Assembly: GCF_029975155.1 (NCBI RefSeq)
Contig: NZ_JARKPQ010000341.1
Coordinates: 1-64,000 of the forward strand
DNA length: 64,000 nucleotides
Source: Propionicimonas sp.
GTDB taxonomy: Bacteria; Actinomycetota; Actinomycetes; Propionibacteriales; Propionibacteriaceae
Direction: 5' to 3'
The notes under the pieces were generated by a model, which had not been told where the DNA came from, ran no database searches, and was given only the letters and a program-made list of their open reading frames with translations. This document shows, piece after piece, positions 8,203 through 17,090 of this stretch. Made by a program: the position numbers and the translations under genes. The stretch's first letter is position 1. Every line of letters begins with the position of its first letter.

Positions 8203-9749
8203 CGGCGTCCCTCCCCACGGGTCCGGCGCCACCATTCCCGGAACGACTCCTGCGCCGGCATCGGCAGGTCGCGGGCCCGCGTCCACGGCGACGCCGGCCA
8301 GGGCAGCGGCCCGAGATGACTGGTGTTCGGCAGCACTCGCGCGGCCAGCCCGGCCACGCGTTCGGCCAGCTCGAAGTGCCGCCGGTCGCTCAGCACCCAG
8401 CCGGCCAGCGCCATCGCCGTGGGCTCCAGTTTCGGCTTGCCGCGCTTGTGCTCGGCCACCTCGTGGCGCAGGTGGACCAGCATGTCGGGGATCGGGATCC
8501 GCACCGGGCAGACGTCGAAGCACGCCCCGCACAGGGTGGACGCGTACGGCAGCGAGGCGTCGATCGGCGACTCGATCCCGCGCAGCTGCGGGTTCAGCAC
8601 CGCCCCGATCGGACCGGGGTACACCGAGCCGTAGGCGTGGCCGCCGACCCGCTCGTAGACCGGGCAGATGTTCAGGCACGCCGAACAGCGGATGCAGCGC
8701 AGCGCGGGTCGTCCGTCCGGGTCGGCGAGCGCCCGGGTGCGGCCGTTGTCGATCAGCACGACGTGCACGTCCTGGGGGCCGTCGCCGGGCGTGACTCCGG
8801 TCCACATGGACGTGTAGGGGTTCATCCGCTCACCGGTGGACGAGCGCGGCAGCAGCCGCAGGAACACCTCGAGGTCCGCGACCGTCGGCAGCACCTTCTC
8901 GATGCCGACCACGGAGATCAGCGTCTCCGGCAGGGTGAGGCACATCCGTCCGTTGCCCTCGGACTCGACGACCACCAGCGTGCCGGTCTCCGCGATCGCG
9001 AAGTTCGCGCCGGACACCGCCACCTTCGCCCGCAGGAACTTCTCCCGCAGGTGCCGGCGAGCCGCCCCGGCCAGTTCCGCCGGGTCGTCGGTGATGTCCT
9101 CCGGTGCCGGCGTGCCGTACTGCTTCATCTCGCGCAGGAAGATCTCGCGCACCTCGGCGCGGTTGCGGTGGATGGCCGGGACGAGGATGTGGCTGGGCCG
9201 ATCGTGGCCCAGCTGGACGATCAGCTCGGCCAGATCGGTCTCCCAGGCCGCGATGCCGGCCTCTTCCAGGGCCTCGTTGAGCTCGATCTCCTGGGTGGCC
9301 ATCGACTTGACCTTGACGACCTCGTCGGCACCCTTGGCACGCACCAGCTCGACGACGATCCGGTTGGCCTCGGCGGCGTCCCTGGCCCAGTGGACGGTCG
9401 CCCCCGCCCTGGTCAGCGAGTCCTCCAGCTGCACGAGGTAGGTGTCGAGGTGCCGCAGCGTGCGGTTCTTGACGGCCTCGCCGGCGAGCCGCAGCTCCTC
9501 CCATTCCGGCACCTCGGCGACCCGGTCGGCCCGCTTCGCCCGGATGGTGCCGGTGGCGTGCCGCAGGTTCTTGCGCAACTGCTCGTTGGCGAGCTGCACC
9601 TTCGCGTTGTCGGCGAACCTCGGCATGCCGAGGAAGGTGCCGGGCGGCGGGGCCGGCGTCCGGCGCTGGACGGGGGTGCTCACCGCGGGGTCCCCGCGGA
9701 GTCGTTCGGGGGGGCGCAGCGGAGGAGAAGAACTCCGTGGGGTGCTCAT
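8199..9749 (-). CDS. lutB: Lactate utilization iron-sulfur protein LutB
   Basis: 516-aa protein with an N-terminal LUD domain (SGANFAIAETGTLVVVE near 255) and a C-terminal double 4Fe-4S region: CIRCSACLNICP and later CGACFDVCPV. It carries electrons in the LutABC lactate oxidase complex. Start ATG 9749 overlaps the lutA stop (ATGA). The first ~30 residues are Pro/Ser-rich and poorly conserved, so a start at the internal GTG (reading STPVQRR) is possible. The middle gene of the operon is coupled to both neighbours by 4-bp overlaps. Confidence 0.93.
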   Translation of the reverse strand: MSTPRSSSPPLRPPERLRGDPAVSTPVQRRTPAPPPGTFLGMPRFADNAKVQLANEQLRKNLRHATGTIRAKRADRVAEVPEWEELRLAGEAVKNRTLRHLDTYLVQLEDSLTRAGATVHWARDAAEANRIVVELVRAKGADEVVKVKSMATQEIELNEALEEAGIAAWETDLAELIVQLGHDRPSHILVPAIHRNRAEVREIFLREMKQYGTPAPEDITDDPAELAGAARRHLREKFLRAKVAVSGANFAIAETGTLVVVESEGNGRMCLTLPETLISVVGIEKVLPTVADLEVFLRLLPRSSTGERMNPYTSMWTGVTPGDGPQDVHVVLIDNGRTRALADPDGRPALRCIRCSACLNICPVYERVGGHAYGSVYPGPIGAVLNPQLRGIESPIDASLPYASTLCGACFDVCPVRIPIPDMLVHLRHEVAEHKRGKPKLEPTAMALAGWVLSDRRHFELAERVAGLAARVLPNTSHLGPLPWPASPWTRARDLPMPAQESFREWWRRTRGEGRR

Positions 9750-10510
9750 GCCGCACCCGCCTCGGTGGAGGCCAGGATCTCGGCCAGGTGGATGGTCTTC
9801 ACCCCGGCGTTCTGCCGGTGCAACAGGCCGCCGATGTGCATCAGGCAGGCGTTGTCGCCGGTGACCAGGTACTCCGCGCCGGTCTCCATCACGTGTCTGG
9901 CCTTGTCGGCGCCCATCGCGACGGACACGTCCGGGTTCTTCACCGAGAACGTGCCGCCGAACCCGCAGCACTGGTCGGCCGCGGGCAGCGGGACGAGGTC
10001 GATCCCCTTCACCCGGCTGAGCAGCTGGTAGGGCCGGTCGCCCACCTTCGCCACCCGCACGGAGTGGCACGTGGGGTGGTAGGTCACCCGGTGCGGGAAG
10101 GACGCGCCCACGTCGGTGACGCCCAGCACATCGACGAGGAACTCGGTGAAGTCGTAGGTGCGGGCCACGACCCGCTCGGCCGCCGCCGCGAGCTTCTCGT
10201 CCCCGGCGTGGGCGGCGAGCATCGGGTGCTGGTGCCGCACGGCGCCCACGCACGACCCGGACGGGCCGACGATGTAGTCGTAGCCGGAGAAGGCCTTCAC
10301 GTAGTTGCGGACGTCGGGCAGCGCCGCGTCGAAGTACCCGGTGTTGGTGAACATCTGGCCGCAGCAGGTCTGCTCGAAGGGGAACTCGACCCGGCAGCCG
10401 AGGCGTTCCAGCACGTCGACCACCGCTCTGGGGGTGCCGGGGAACATCATGTCGTTGATACAGGTGGCGAACAGGGCTACCGTCGGGCCGACTCCGTAAC
10501 GTTGCGCCAT
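9746..10510 (-). CDS. lutA: Lactate utilization (Fe-S) protein LutA
   Basis: 254-aa CCG-domain protein (GlpC/HdrB type), first gene of lutABC. Two cysteine-rich CCG repeats are visible: FEQTCCGQMF with the preceding ATCIND and GPSGSC, and DQCCGFGGTF with YHPTCHS. These hold the non-canonical Fe-S cluster or redox cysteines of the lactate oxidase complex. The start ATG 10510 has AAGGAAG upstream. The palindromic operator lies 36 bp upstream of the start codon, so repression by the divergent FadR-type regulator is likely. Confidence 0.93.
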   Translation of the reverse strand: MAQRYGVGPTVALFATCINDMMFPGTPRAVVDVLERLGCRVEFPFEQTCCGQMFTNTGYFDAALPDVRNYVKAFSGYDYIVGPSGSCVGAVRHQHPMLAAHAGDEKLAAAAERVVARTYDFTEFLVDVLGVTDVGASFPHRVTYHPTCHSVRVAKVGDRPYQLLSRVKGIDLVPLPAADQCCGFGGTFSVKNPDVSVAMGADKARHVMETGAEYLVTGDNACLMHIGGLLHRQNAGVKTIHLAEILASTEAGAA

Positions 10511-10545
10511 CAGCAGTCCGCACTTCCTTGGTGGACCAGATCCGA

Positions 10546-10566
10546 CCTATTGGTCAGACCAATAGG
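10546..10566. promoter_or_regulatory. Palindromic operator of the LldR/FadR-type GntR regulator
   Basis: Perfect inverted repeat with 10-bp arms CCTATTGGTC and GACCAATAGG around one central A. The core TGGTC-N-GACCA fits the TGGT...ACCA operator consensus of FadR/LldR/PdhR-type GntR regulators. It lies between lutA (minus) and the regulator gene (plus), so it can serve both promoters. Confidence 0.85.
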
Positions 10567-10686
10567 GACAGTCTCGCTCCCCCAACCGCAAACGTCAAGG
10601 GCCAACTTCTCTCCAGTGATCGCCGGCGGTGGTCGTCGGACTCCGATCGCGCGCCAGGCGCCTCTGGCATCGGTCACAATGTGCGG

Positions 10687-11406
10687 GTGACACCGACCCG
10701 CGAACGCGAGGGACTGCACGCCTACGAGGTGGTCCTGGCGCACATCGAGGCGGGGATCCTCGCGGGGACCCACCGTCCGGGCGATCAACTGCCGCCGGAG
10801 CGGGACCTCGCCGTCCAGCTCGCGGTGAGCCGCTCGGCGGTACGGGAGGCGATGCGGGTGCTGCAGACCCAGGGCCTGATCACCTCCAGCACCGGCCCCG
10901 GCCGTGGCACGCGGATCGCCCCGGCCCGCGGGCACGCGCTGGCGCGGATCTTCCAGCTGCACCTCTCCCTCTCCGACGCCGGCACCGCGGACCTCACCGA
11001 GACCCGCGTGGCCCTGGAACGGTCGTCGGCCGCACTGGCGGCCCAGCGGACGACCGCCCGCTCGGTACGGCGGCTGCGCGGGCTGATGGCCGCCATGGAG
11101 GACGCCGAGGAGGTCGACGAGTTCAACGACCTGGACACCGACTTCCACGTCCAGATCGCCAGGGCCGGCCAGAGCGAACTGGTCGCCGACCTCACCATCG
11201 CGATCCGGCAGGCGGTCCGGGAGGCGATCAGGACCGCGTCCGCAGCCATGCCGGACTGGCCCGCGCACCGCCAGCAGTTGCTCACCGAGCACGCCGAGAT
11301 CCTCGCCGCGATCGAGTCCGGCGACCCCGCGACCGCCGCGACCCTCATCGAGCAGCACATCCGTCGCGCCTATGCCACCCTCGGCATCGCCCAGGCGCAA
11401 CCCTGA
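10687..11406 (+). CDS. FadR-family GntR transcriptional regulator (LldR-like)
   Basis: 239-aa regulator with an N-terminal winged helix (residues ~12-78: GDQLPPERDLAVQLAVSRSAVREAM, split by the usual Pro turn) and a C-terminal all-helical FCD ligand domain (~90-230), where DTDFHVQIA and HRQQLLTEHAEI carry the metal-ligand Asp/His pattern. Its position between lutABC and aldA and the sites on both sides point to a lactate-responsive repressor. Start GTG 10687 is preferred; GTG 10681 is in frame and also possible. The identity of the ligand is inferred from the neighbours. Confidence 0.85.
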   Translation: MTPTREREGLHAYEVVLAHIEAGILAGTHRPGDQLPPERDLAVQLAVSRSAVREAMRVLQTQGLITSSTGPGRGTRIAPARGHALARIFQLHLSLSDAGTADLTETRVALERSSAALAAQRTTARSVRRLRGLMAAMEDAEEVDEFNDLDTDFHVQIARAGQSELVADLTIAIRQAVREAIRTASAAMPDWPAHRQQLLTEHAEILAAIESGDPATAATLIEQHIRRAYATLGIAQAQP

Positions 11407-11434
11407 CGCTGTGCAGTTGCACGATATGGTTGTT

Positions 11435-11464
11435 GGTCTGACCTTTAAACGTTCTGGTCTTACC
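11435..11464. promoter_or_regulatory. Two candidate GntR operator sites upstream of aldA
   Basis: GGTCTGACC (11435-11443, perfect 4-1-4 palindrome) and GGTCTTACC (11456-11464) share the core of the lutA operator. Their centres are 21 bp apart, two helical turns. They lie in the 133-bp gap between the regulator gene and the aldehyde dehydrogenase gene. Confidence 0.6.
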
Positions 11465-11539
11465 TATTGCCCCCGAACGTGCTAGGACTGCTGCCAGGTA
11501 CGACGGCGTACTGCTTCAGCGAGAGAGGTGTGCTCACAC

Positions 11540-12973
11540 GTGGAGACCTATCAGCAGTTCATCAACGGCGCCCTGGTCGACTCCCACTCGGCGGAGTGGA
11601 TCGAGGTCGAGAACCCCTACACCAACGAGATCGTCGCTCGTGCTCCGAAGGGCGACGAGTGCGACGCCGACCGCGCGGTCGCGGCGGCGAAGGCCGCACA
11701 GCCGGCCTGGGCGAAGTGGGCGCCGGTCGCCCGTGCCGCCTACCTGAAGAAGTTCGCCCAGCTGATCCGCGACAACCGGGTCGAGCTGGCGAGGACCCTT
11801 GCCAGCGAGCAGGCCAAGATCATGCCGTTGGCGCAGGTCGAGATCGACGTCACCGCCGAGTACTTCGACTACTACGCGGGCTGGGCGCGCATCTACGAGG
11901 GCGAGATCATCAACTCCGACGACCCGCGCGAGAACATCCTGCTGTTCCAGAAGCCGATCGGCGTCGTCGCCGGCATCTGCCCGTGGAACTTCCCGTTCTT
12001 CGTGATGGCCCGGAAGGTGGCCCCCTCCCTGCTGGCCGGGTGCACGACGATCATCAAGCCGTCGTCGAACACCCCGGCGACGACGTTCGCCTTCGCGCGG
12101 CTGGCGGCGTCCCTCGACCTGCCCGCGGGTGTGCTGAACATCATCTCGGGCAGTGGCGCGACGATGGGCAAGGCGCTGGTGAGGCATCCGGACGTGGACA
12201 TGGTCTCGCTCACGGGTTCGGTCGAGGCCGGGCAGGAGATCCTGCGCGATGCCGCGGACAAGGTGATGAAGACCTCACTCGAACTGGGCGGCAAGGCCCC
12301 CGCGATCGTCTTCCCGGACGCCGACCTCGACCTCGCGGTCTCCGGTGTCACCGACTCGCGACTGATCTACTCCGGCCAGGTGTGCAACTGCTGCGAGCGG
12401 GTCTACGTCCACGCGAGCATCTACGACGAGTTCGTGGCGAAACTGAAGGCGTCGTTCGAAGCCGCGGCCTACGGTGATCCGTTCGCCGACCCGGCACCGG
12501 CCTACAGCTCGCAGATCGACGCGGCTCAACTGGAGAAGATCGACGCGATGGTGCAGCGGGCAGTCGCCGCGGGCGCCGAAGTGGTCACCGGTGGCGGGCC
12601 GGCCGACCTCGGCAGTGGCTACTTCTACCAGCCCACCCTGCTCGCCGGCGCGACCCAGGACTCCGAGATCGTGCAGAAGGAGGTCTTCGGGCCGGTGTTG
12701 CCGATCGTGAAGTGGGACGACTACGACCAGGTCATCGCGGACGCCAATGACGTCGAGTACGGCCTGACCTCATCGATCTTCACCACCAACGTGAACACGG
12801 TGATGCAGGCCATCAAGGACCTCAACTTCGGTGAGACCTACGTCAACCGCGAGCACTTCGAGGGGATCCAGGGCTTCCACGCCGGGTGGCGGAAGTCGGG
12901 CATCGGCGGCGCGGACGGCAAGCACGGGCTCTACGAATACCTGCAGTCCCAGGTCGTCTACGTGCGCTACTGA
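11540..12973 (+). CDS. aldA: Lactaldehyde/glycolaldehyde dehydrogenase, AldA type
   Basis: 477-aa NAD-dependent aldehyde dehydrogenase closely resembling E. coli AldA over its whole length. Shared landmarks include YEGEII, PIGVVAGICPWNFPFF, LELGGKAPAIV, the catalytic Cys in SGQVCNCCERV, FGPVLP, and the near-identical C-terminus GFHAGWRKSGIGGADGKHGL. It would oxidise L-lactaldehyde to L-lactate (or glycolaldehyde to glycolate), feeding lutABC. GAGAGG lies 11 bases before GTG 11540; GTG 11528 is a longer alternative. Two GntR-like sites lie about 75-105 bp upstream, so it is probably in the lactate regulon. Confidence 0.9.
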   Translation: METYQQFINGALVDSHSAEWIEVENPYTNEIVARAPKGDECDADRAVAAAKAAQPAWAKWAPVARAAYLKKFAQLIRDNRVELARTLASEQAKIMPLAQVEIDVTAEYFDYYAGWARIYEGEIINSDDPRENILLFQKPIGVVAGICPWNFPFFVMARKVAPSLLAGCTTIIKPSSNTPATTFAFARLAASLDLPAGVLNIISGSGATMGKALVRHPDVDMVSLTGSVEAGQEILRDAADKVMKTSLELGGKAPAIVFPDADLDLAVSGVTDSRLIYSGQVCNCCERVYVHASIYDEFVAKLKASFEAAAYGDPFADPAPAYSSQIDAAQLEKIDAMVQRAVAAGAEVVTGGGPADLGSGYFYQPTLLAGATQDSEIVQKEVFGPVLPIVKWDDYDQVIADANDVEYGLTSSIFTTNVNTVMQAIKDLNFGETYVNREHFEGIQGFHAGWRKSGIGGADGKHGLYEYLQSQVVYVRY

Positions 12974-12992
12974 ACTCGTGCGGGCCCCGCGG

Positions 12993-13238
12993 TCACCCGT
13001 CGACGCTGTGCTCCAGTGGACGCGCGGTGGCCGCGGTGGTCCGCAGCGGCGTGTTCGGGAGCCTGCCCGACCCCGGACCGAACCGGGCACCCTCCTCCTC
13101 GGGAGCGGACTCACCCAGGTACGGTCCCTCCGTGGGCCCGAGGCGGGGCCCGGGATCGCGGGCCGGTCCCACATCCGCCGCCGGGTTCCTCCGGGCGCCC
13201 GGAACTCCGACGCCGTCATCGTTCGGGTTGCGCATCAT
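12993..13238 (-). CDS. Small hypothetical protein (81 aa), low complexity
   Basis: Small Pro/Gly/Arg-rich ORF beginning MMRNPNDDGVG and ending EHSVDG. It is supported by an unusually good ribosome site, GAAGGAGGA, 6-7 bases before the ATG at 13238. The composition is hydrophilic and probably disordered, with no membrane segment and no recognised domain. It lies in the same frame as a long open stretch antisense to nothing known upstream, but only this C-terminal part has a start signal. It sits between the convergent aldA and the ElyC-type gene on its own strand. I cannot assign a function; chance translation is possible. Confidence 0.45.
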   Translation of the reverse strand: MMRNPNDDGVGVPGARRNPAADVGPARDPGPRLGPTEGPYLGESAPEEEGARFGPGSGRLPNTPLRTTAATARPLEHSVDG

Positions 13239-13324
13239 GGGTCCTCCTTCGAACTGCCCGACACCGATACCCAACACCTGGACGGACCAATCCGTTCCAG
13301 GGTGGCGGCCGGGCCGCGGGAGAA

Positions 13325-14731
13325 CTACTTCGCCTTGACCGTGACGGGAGTGCGGGCGGGCTCGATGGTGTCGTTGCCGAGGTACTTCACCACGATCTTG
13401 TGCTTGCCCGCCTTGCTGATCTTCGGGTACGTGAAGCGGGCCTGGCCCTTGCTCCCCGCGGTCAGCGGGATGCTCTTGAGCAGCTTGCCGTCCAGGAAGA
13501 AGCGCATGGTGCCGGTGGGCACGAGCCGGCTGGTGCTCGCGGCGACCGTCGCCTTCGCCACCACCCGGGTCTTCTTCCGCTTGATGGTCTTGGTGGACAG
13601 CTTGACGCTGAGCTTGCTGGCCGCCCTGATCACGGAGTAGCGGAAGGACGATGTCTTCGTCACCTCGCCGTCGGTGTAGCTGGCCGTGGTCTCGCCGGTG
13701 CCGACGGCCGTGGAGTCGAACCCCGACAGCGTGGCCGCGCTGGTGACCACCTTGGCGTAGGCGCCCTTGTCGTAGACGGCCTTCACCACCAGGCCCTTCG
13801 TGCTCAGGTTCTCCCCCACCCGGTAGGTCACCTTGGCCGGCGCGGTCACGGTCAGCCCGGTGAGCACGGGCGTGGTCGGCGGTGCGGAGACCAGCTTGTT
13901 GTACGCCGACGAGACCCCGAACAGGCTGGCGACATTGCCGGCGGTGTAGGCGACGGAGCTGTCCGACAGGGGCCCCTGACCGGCACCGGCCATGTCCGGA
14001 TACGCCACGTTCGCGAGCCGTTCCATCGACCAGGCCTTGCCGGTGCCCTCCTGCACGAGGACGGACGCGGCGTCGAACAGCACGGACGCGCGACGCAGGT
14101 GCGACGAGTCCGAGATCAGGCTGTAGCTCGACGCATTCGATGTGGCCAGCAGCGCCATGGAGTTCTTGGCGTTCCCGATGGTGGACGAGGATTTCTTCTC
14201 GACCGCGATCCGTGATTCGTCGACACCCTTGGCGAGCAGCCATTTCCGACCGGCCTCGCCCTCGGTCACGCCATTCCGGGCGGCGCCGCCGCTCACCAGC
14301 ACCGTGGCCGCCGGGTATTTCTGGAGGGCTTTCACCGCGAGCTTGAGCCGGCGCTCGAACTTGGCGCTCATCTTGCCGGACGAGGTCAGCGCCGAGCCCA
14401 GCACGACGAAGACGTGCCCCTTCCCCGGGAGCCCGCTCGGCACCGAGGTGTTCATCGTCATCGCGTTGTTGATCGAGGACCAGGAGGCGACGAAGCCGGA
14501 CCACAGCTTCGCCTCCCACGCCGAGGTCGCCGCCATGGAACTGACCGCGAGGTCCCGGTCCGCGGTCTTGCCCGCCTGCTGGAAGTAGATCGCCCGTGCC
14601 TTCAGCGACGAGATCGACACGGTCTGCGCGGCGTGCGACGGCGCATCGGCCACCACCCCGCCCGTGACCGCGAGGAACGCCGTCGCCACCATCGTCGCGA
14701 CCAGCGCGCGAGCCGTCCTGAACCGACCCAT
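13325..14731 (-). CDS. Secreted ElyC/SanA/YdcF (DUF218) protein with Ig-like domains
   Basis: 468-aa exported protein. There is a Sec signal (MGRFRTARALVATMVATAFLAV...SHA-A, cleavage near residue 35). A YdcF/SanA domain (about 105-270) shows HVFVVLGSAL, VLVSGGAARNG, EGEAGRKWLLAKGV and SSSTIGNA, the usual DUF218 pattern. Two C-terminal bacterial Ig-like modules follow: one with YRVGENLSTKGLVVKAVYDKG (Big_3-like) and one with PTGTMRFFLDGK (Ig-like repeat). DUF218 proteins act in envelope biogenesis, and here the domain is outside the membrane with adhesion-like repeats. The ATG at 14731 has GGAAGGGTGG upstream; an ATG/GTG 36 bases earlier lacks one. Confidence 0.85.
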   Translation of the reverse strand: MGRFRTARALVATMVATAFLAVTGGVVADAPSHAAQTVSISSLKARAIYFQQAGKTADRDLAVSSMAATSAWEAKLWSGFVASWSSINNAMTMNTSVPSGLPGKGHVFVVLGSALTSSGKMSAKFERRLKLAVKALQKYPAATVLVSGGAARNGVTEGEAGRKWLLAKGVDESRIAVEKKSSSTIGNAKNSMALLATSNASSYSLISDSSHLRRASVLFDAASVLVQEGTGKAWSMERLANVAYPDMAGAGQGPLSDSSVAYTAGNVASLFGVSSAYNKLVSAPPTTPVLTGLTVTAPAKVTYRVGENLSTKGLVVKAVYDKGAYAKVVTSAATLSGFDSTAVGTGETTASYTDGEVTKTSSFRYSVIRAASKLSVKLSTKTIKRKKTRVVAKATVAASTSRLVPTGTMRFFLDGKLLKSIPLTAGSKGQARFTYPKISKAGKHKIVVKYLGNDTIEPARTPVTVKAK

Positions 14732-14851
14732 CGCCACCCTTCCGATATTCCGTCTGCGGGCACGCAAACATCACGAGAGCGCGCGTTTTTCGGCGTATCG
14801 CCGTCACGGGAAATGGACGGACAACGCCTTTTTCGGCAGTCCGGTCAAGGG

Positions 14852-14865
14852 TGCCGATATCGGCA
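14852..14865. promoter_or_regulatory. Perfect 14-bp palindrome TGCCGATATCGGCA
   Basis: Lies in the 206-bp gap (14732-14937) upstream of the ElyC-type gene. The gap is locally AT-richer and contains two further TTTTTCGGC copies (near 14787 and 14829). It looks like the control region of the ElyC-type gene; the binding protein is unknown. Confidence 0.4.
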
Positions 14866-14937
14866 GTCTGGCATGCCCGTCGGCCGCGGCGAGCATTTGG
14901 TTGAGACTTTCCGCCCTTGTGGTTGAGGGTTATCCGC

Positions 14938-15873
14938 TCACCACACGGCGGTCGCCAGCGCCAGCGCCGCCGGCAGCGTGAGCACGCTCAGCAACGTCGA
15001 GAGGCACAGCAGCCGGGTGGCGAACACGACGTCCCGGTCATGACGCACCGTGAACATGACCAGCATCGCGCCGACCGGCGTGCTGACCGAGATCAGCACC
15101 GCCATGCGTGCGACCGGGTCGATCGGCAGCAGGCCGAGCAGCCCGATGAACAGCAGCGGCACCGCCACGTTCCGCACCACGGTGCCGAGCCACACCAGCC
15201 GGTCGCTGAACACCGTCCGCAGGCTGAAGGCGGCCAGGTTCACCCCCACCACGACCATGCTCAGTGGGGTGTTCATGGACGCGAGATAGCCCAGCACGTC
15301 CGAGGCCGGCGACGGCAGGTGCACGGAGAACAGGAACAGCGGCAGCGCGATCAGGATCGACAGGATGCCCGGGTTCAGCAGCGCCCTGCGCAGCCGGGTC
15401 GCCAGGGTCTCGTCGTCGTGGCCGAACAGGGCCGTACCGTGCGTCCACACGAAGATCGTGTAGGCGGCGACGTAGGCGACCGCGTAGAGCACGCCGTCGT
15501 TGCCCAGCACGGCCTGGGCGAGCGGGATGCCGAGGAAGCCGGCGTTGGAGTAGACGGTGCCGAACTCGAGCGCGGCCCGCTTGCCCTCGTCCCGCACCAG
15601 ACGACGGGAGAACAGCAGGCGCGCGATCACCATGGTGAGTGCGAACGCGGCCAGGTCGACGGCGAAGACGATGCCGATCGTGCGCAGCCGGTCGGCGTCG
15701 AACGGCCGCTGGAACGCCTGGATGGTCACGGCCGGCGCGACCAGGAAGAGCAGCAGGTTGGTCATGCCCTTCACCGACTCCGGCCCGATCCAGCGCACCC
15801 GGTAGGCAACCCAGCCCAGCGCGATCAGGACGAACATGATCGTCACCTGCTCAGCAGGCACGCCGAGGCTCAC
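14938..15873 (-). CDS. AEC (auxin efflux carrier) family transporter
   Basis: 311-aa polytopic membrane protein of the AEC/bile-acid superfamily with about ten hydrophobic segments. Family features are YSNAGFLGIPLAQAVLG (the N-G-P motif of the first crossover helix) and STPVGAMLVMFTVRHDRD near the end (second crossover). Bacterial members export or import carboxylates such as malate. GTG 15873 overlaps the EamA gene stop by 4 bp (GTGA), giving a two-transporter operon. Substrate unknown. Confidence 0.85.
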   Translation of the reverse strand: MSLGVPAEQVTIMFVLIALGWVAYRVRWIGPESVKGMTNLLLFLVAPAVTIQAFQRPFDADRLRTIGIVFAVDLAAFALTMVIARLLFSRRLVRDEGKRAALEFGTVYSNAGFLGIPLAQAVLGNDGVLYAVAYVAAYTIFVWTHGTALFGHDDETLATRLRRALLNPGILSILIALPLFLFSVHLPSPASDVLGYLASMNTPLSMVVVGVNLAAFSLRTVFSDRLVWLGTVVRNVAVPLLFIGLLGLLPIDPVARMAVLISVSTPVGAMLVMFTVRHDRDVVFATRLLCLSTLLSVLTLPAALALATAVW

Positions 15874-16808
15874 AGGGTCTCCTCCAGGGGTCGTCGGCGG
15901 CCGGGCTCGACGACCGATGGCGCGCGAGTCCTGCGTCCACCCCGTTCCGCGTAGGCGACGGAGCCGACGATCAGGACGCAGGCGCCGACCTGGGCCGGGG
16001 ACATGGTCTCGCCGAGGGCGAACCAGCCGGTGACCAGGGCGACCGCAGGCACGAGGTTGATCGTGAGCGCTGCCCGGGTGGCCGGGACGAGGCGCAGCCC
16101 CGAGTTGTAGAGGCCGAACGCCCCCAGGCCGCAGCCGATGCCGAGGTAGGCGACCGCCAGCCACGCGTTCAGCGGCACGGCGGCCCAGTCGACCGGGCCG
16201 GAGGCCAGCGCGAGCGGCGCGAAGAACACGCTGCCGACACCCATCTGCAGTCCGGTGATCAGCAGCGGGTCGTAGCGGGCGGTGAGCCGCTTGATGGTGA
16301 GGGTGGAGCCGGCGGCGGCGAGCATCGCGGCCAGTTCCAGGAGGTTTCCGAGCACCGCGTTGGGCGCCGCGGCCTGCGTGGGGCCGCCCAGCGACAGCAC
16401 GGCGACGCCCGCCATCGAGACCAGGATCGCCCCGATGGTGCGCCGGGACGGCCGCTCGCGCAGGACCGCCCAGGCACTGATCGCCACGATCAGCGGCATG
16501 ACCGCGGCGATCACCCCGGCCTGGCTCGAGCTGGTGAACTGGATCGCGAAGCCCTCGAGAGTGAAGTAGAGGCAGGGGATGAACAGCGTGACGAGGGCGA
16601 GATACTTCCCGTCCCCGGGTTCGTAGTCTGGCCGCTTCACCAGCGGGAGCAGCGGCAGGAAACCGATCAGGGCGACGATCATCCGCAGCCAGACGACGTA
16701 CATGGGCGGCAGGGCGGCATAGGCGCTCTTGGTGACCGCGAAGCTGGTTCCCCACAGCAGCACGGCACCGCCCAGGTACGCGAGGGCGCGCAGGCTCACT
16801 GCTCTCAC
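15870..16808 (-). CDS. EamA/DMT family transporter (RhaT/PecM-like)
   Basis: 312-aa drug/metabolite transporter with ten predicted membrane segments in two EamA repeats: GGAVLLWGTSFAVTKSAYAA starts the first, and LLELAAMLAAAGSTLTIKR starts the second. It probably exports a small metabolite. Start GTG 16808 is preferred because AGAAGG lies six bases upstream; GTG 16799 is possible. It is the first gene of an operon with the AEC transporter. The substrate cannot be inferred. Confidence 0.85.
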   Translation of the reverse strand: MRAVSLRALAYLGGAVLLWGTSFAVTKSAYAALPPMYVVWLRMIVALIGFLPLLPLVKRPDYEPGDGKYLALVTLFIPCLYFTLEGFAIQFTSSSQAGVIAAVMPLIVAISAWAVLRERPSRRTIGAILVSMAGVAVLSLGGPTQAAAPNAVLGNLLELAAMLAAAGSTLTIKRLTARYDPLLITGLQMGVGSVFFAPLALASGPVDWAAVPLNAWLAVAYLGIGCGLGAFGLYNSGLRLVPATRAALTINLVPAVALVTGWFALGETMSPAQVGACVLIVGSVAYAERGGRRTRAPSVVEPGRRRPLEETL

Positions 16809-16905
16809 GGACGACCTTCTGCGAGTTTCGACGACGGAAAGGCCAGCGTAAGTCCATCGGCCGGCCGGACGATCACCCGGCCGCGGGCCGACCAGTGCGC
16901 CACCT

Positions 16906-16984
16906 GTCGTCCCGGCGGACGCCGGGATCCCTGCACCAGCCCCGCAGGACAACCTACGAGATCCCGGGTCGAGCCCGGGATGAC
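16906..16984. repeat. Palindromic interspersed repeat, intergenic copy
   Basis: 79-bp element with ends GTCGTCCCGG...CCGGGATGAC and inner GCCGGGATC...GATCCCGGG. It belongs to the same family as the two copies inside the CaiC-like gene (24555-24703). It lies in the 282-bp gap between the EamA gene and the quinone oxidoreductase gene. Confidence 0.8.
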
Positions 16985-17090
16985 GGTGGCCGGGTTGGGT
17001 GCGTCCACCGAGGAACGAGCCGGGCGTCACGACGGGCGGGGGCACGACCTGGCTGCCTCCCCTGATCCTCCCGAGGCTATCGTCAGGGGT

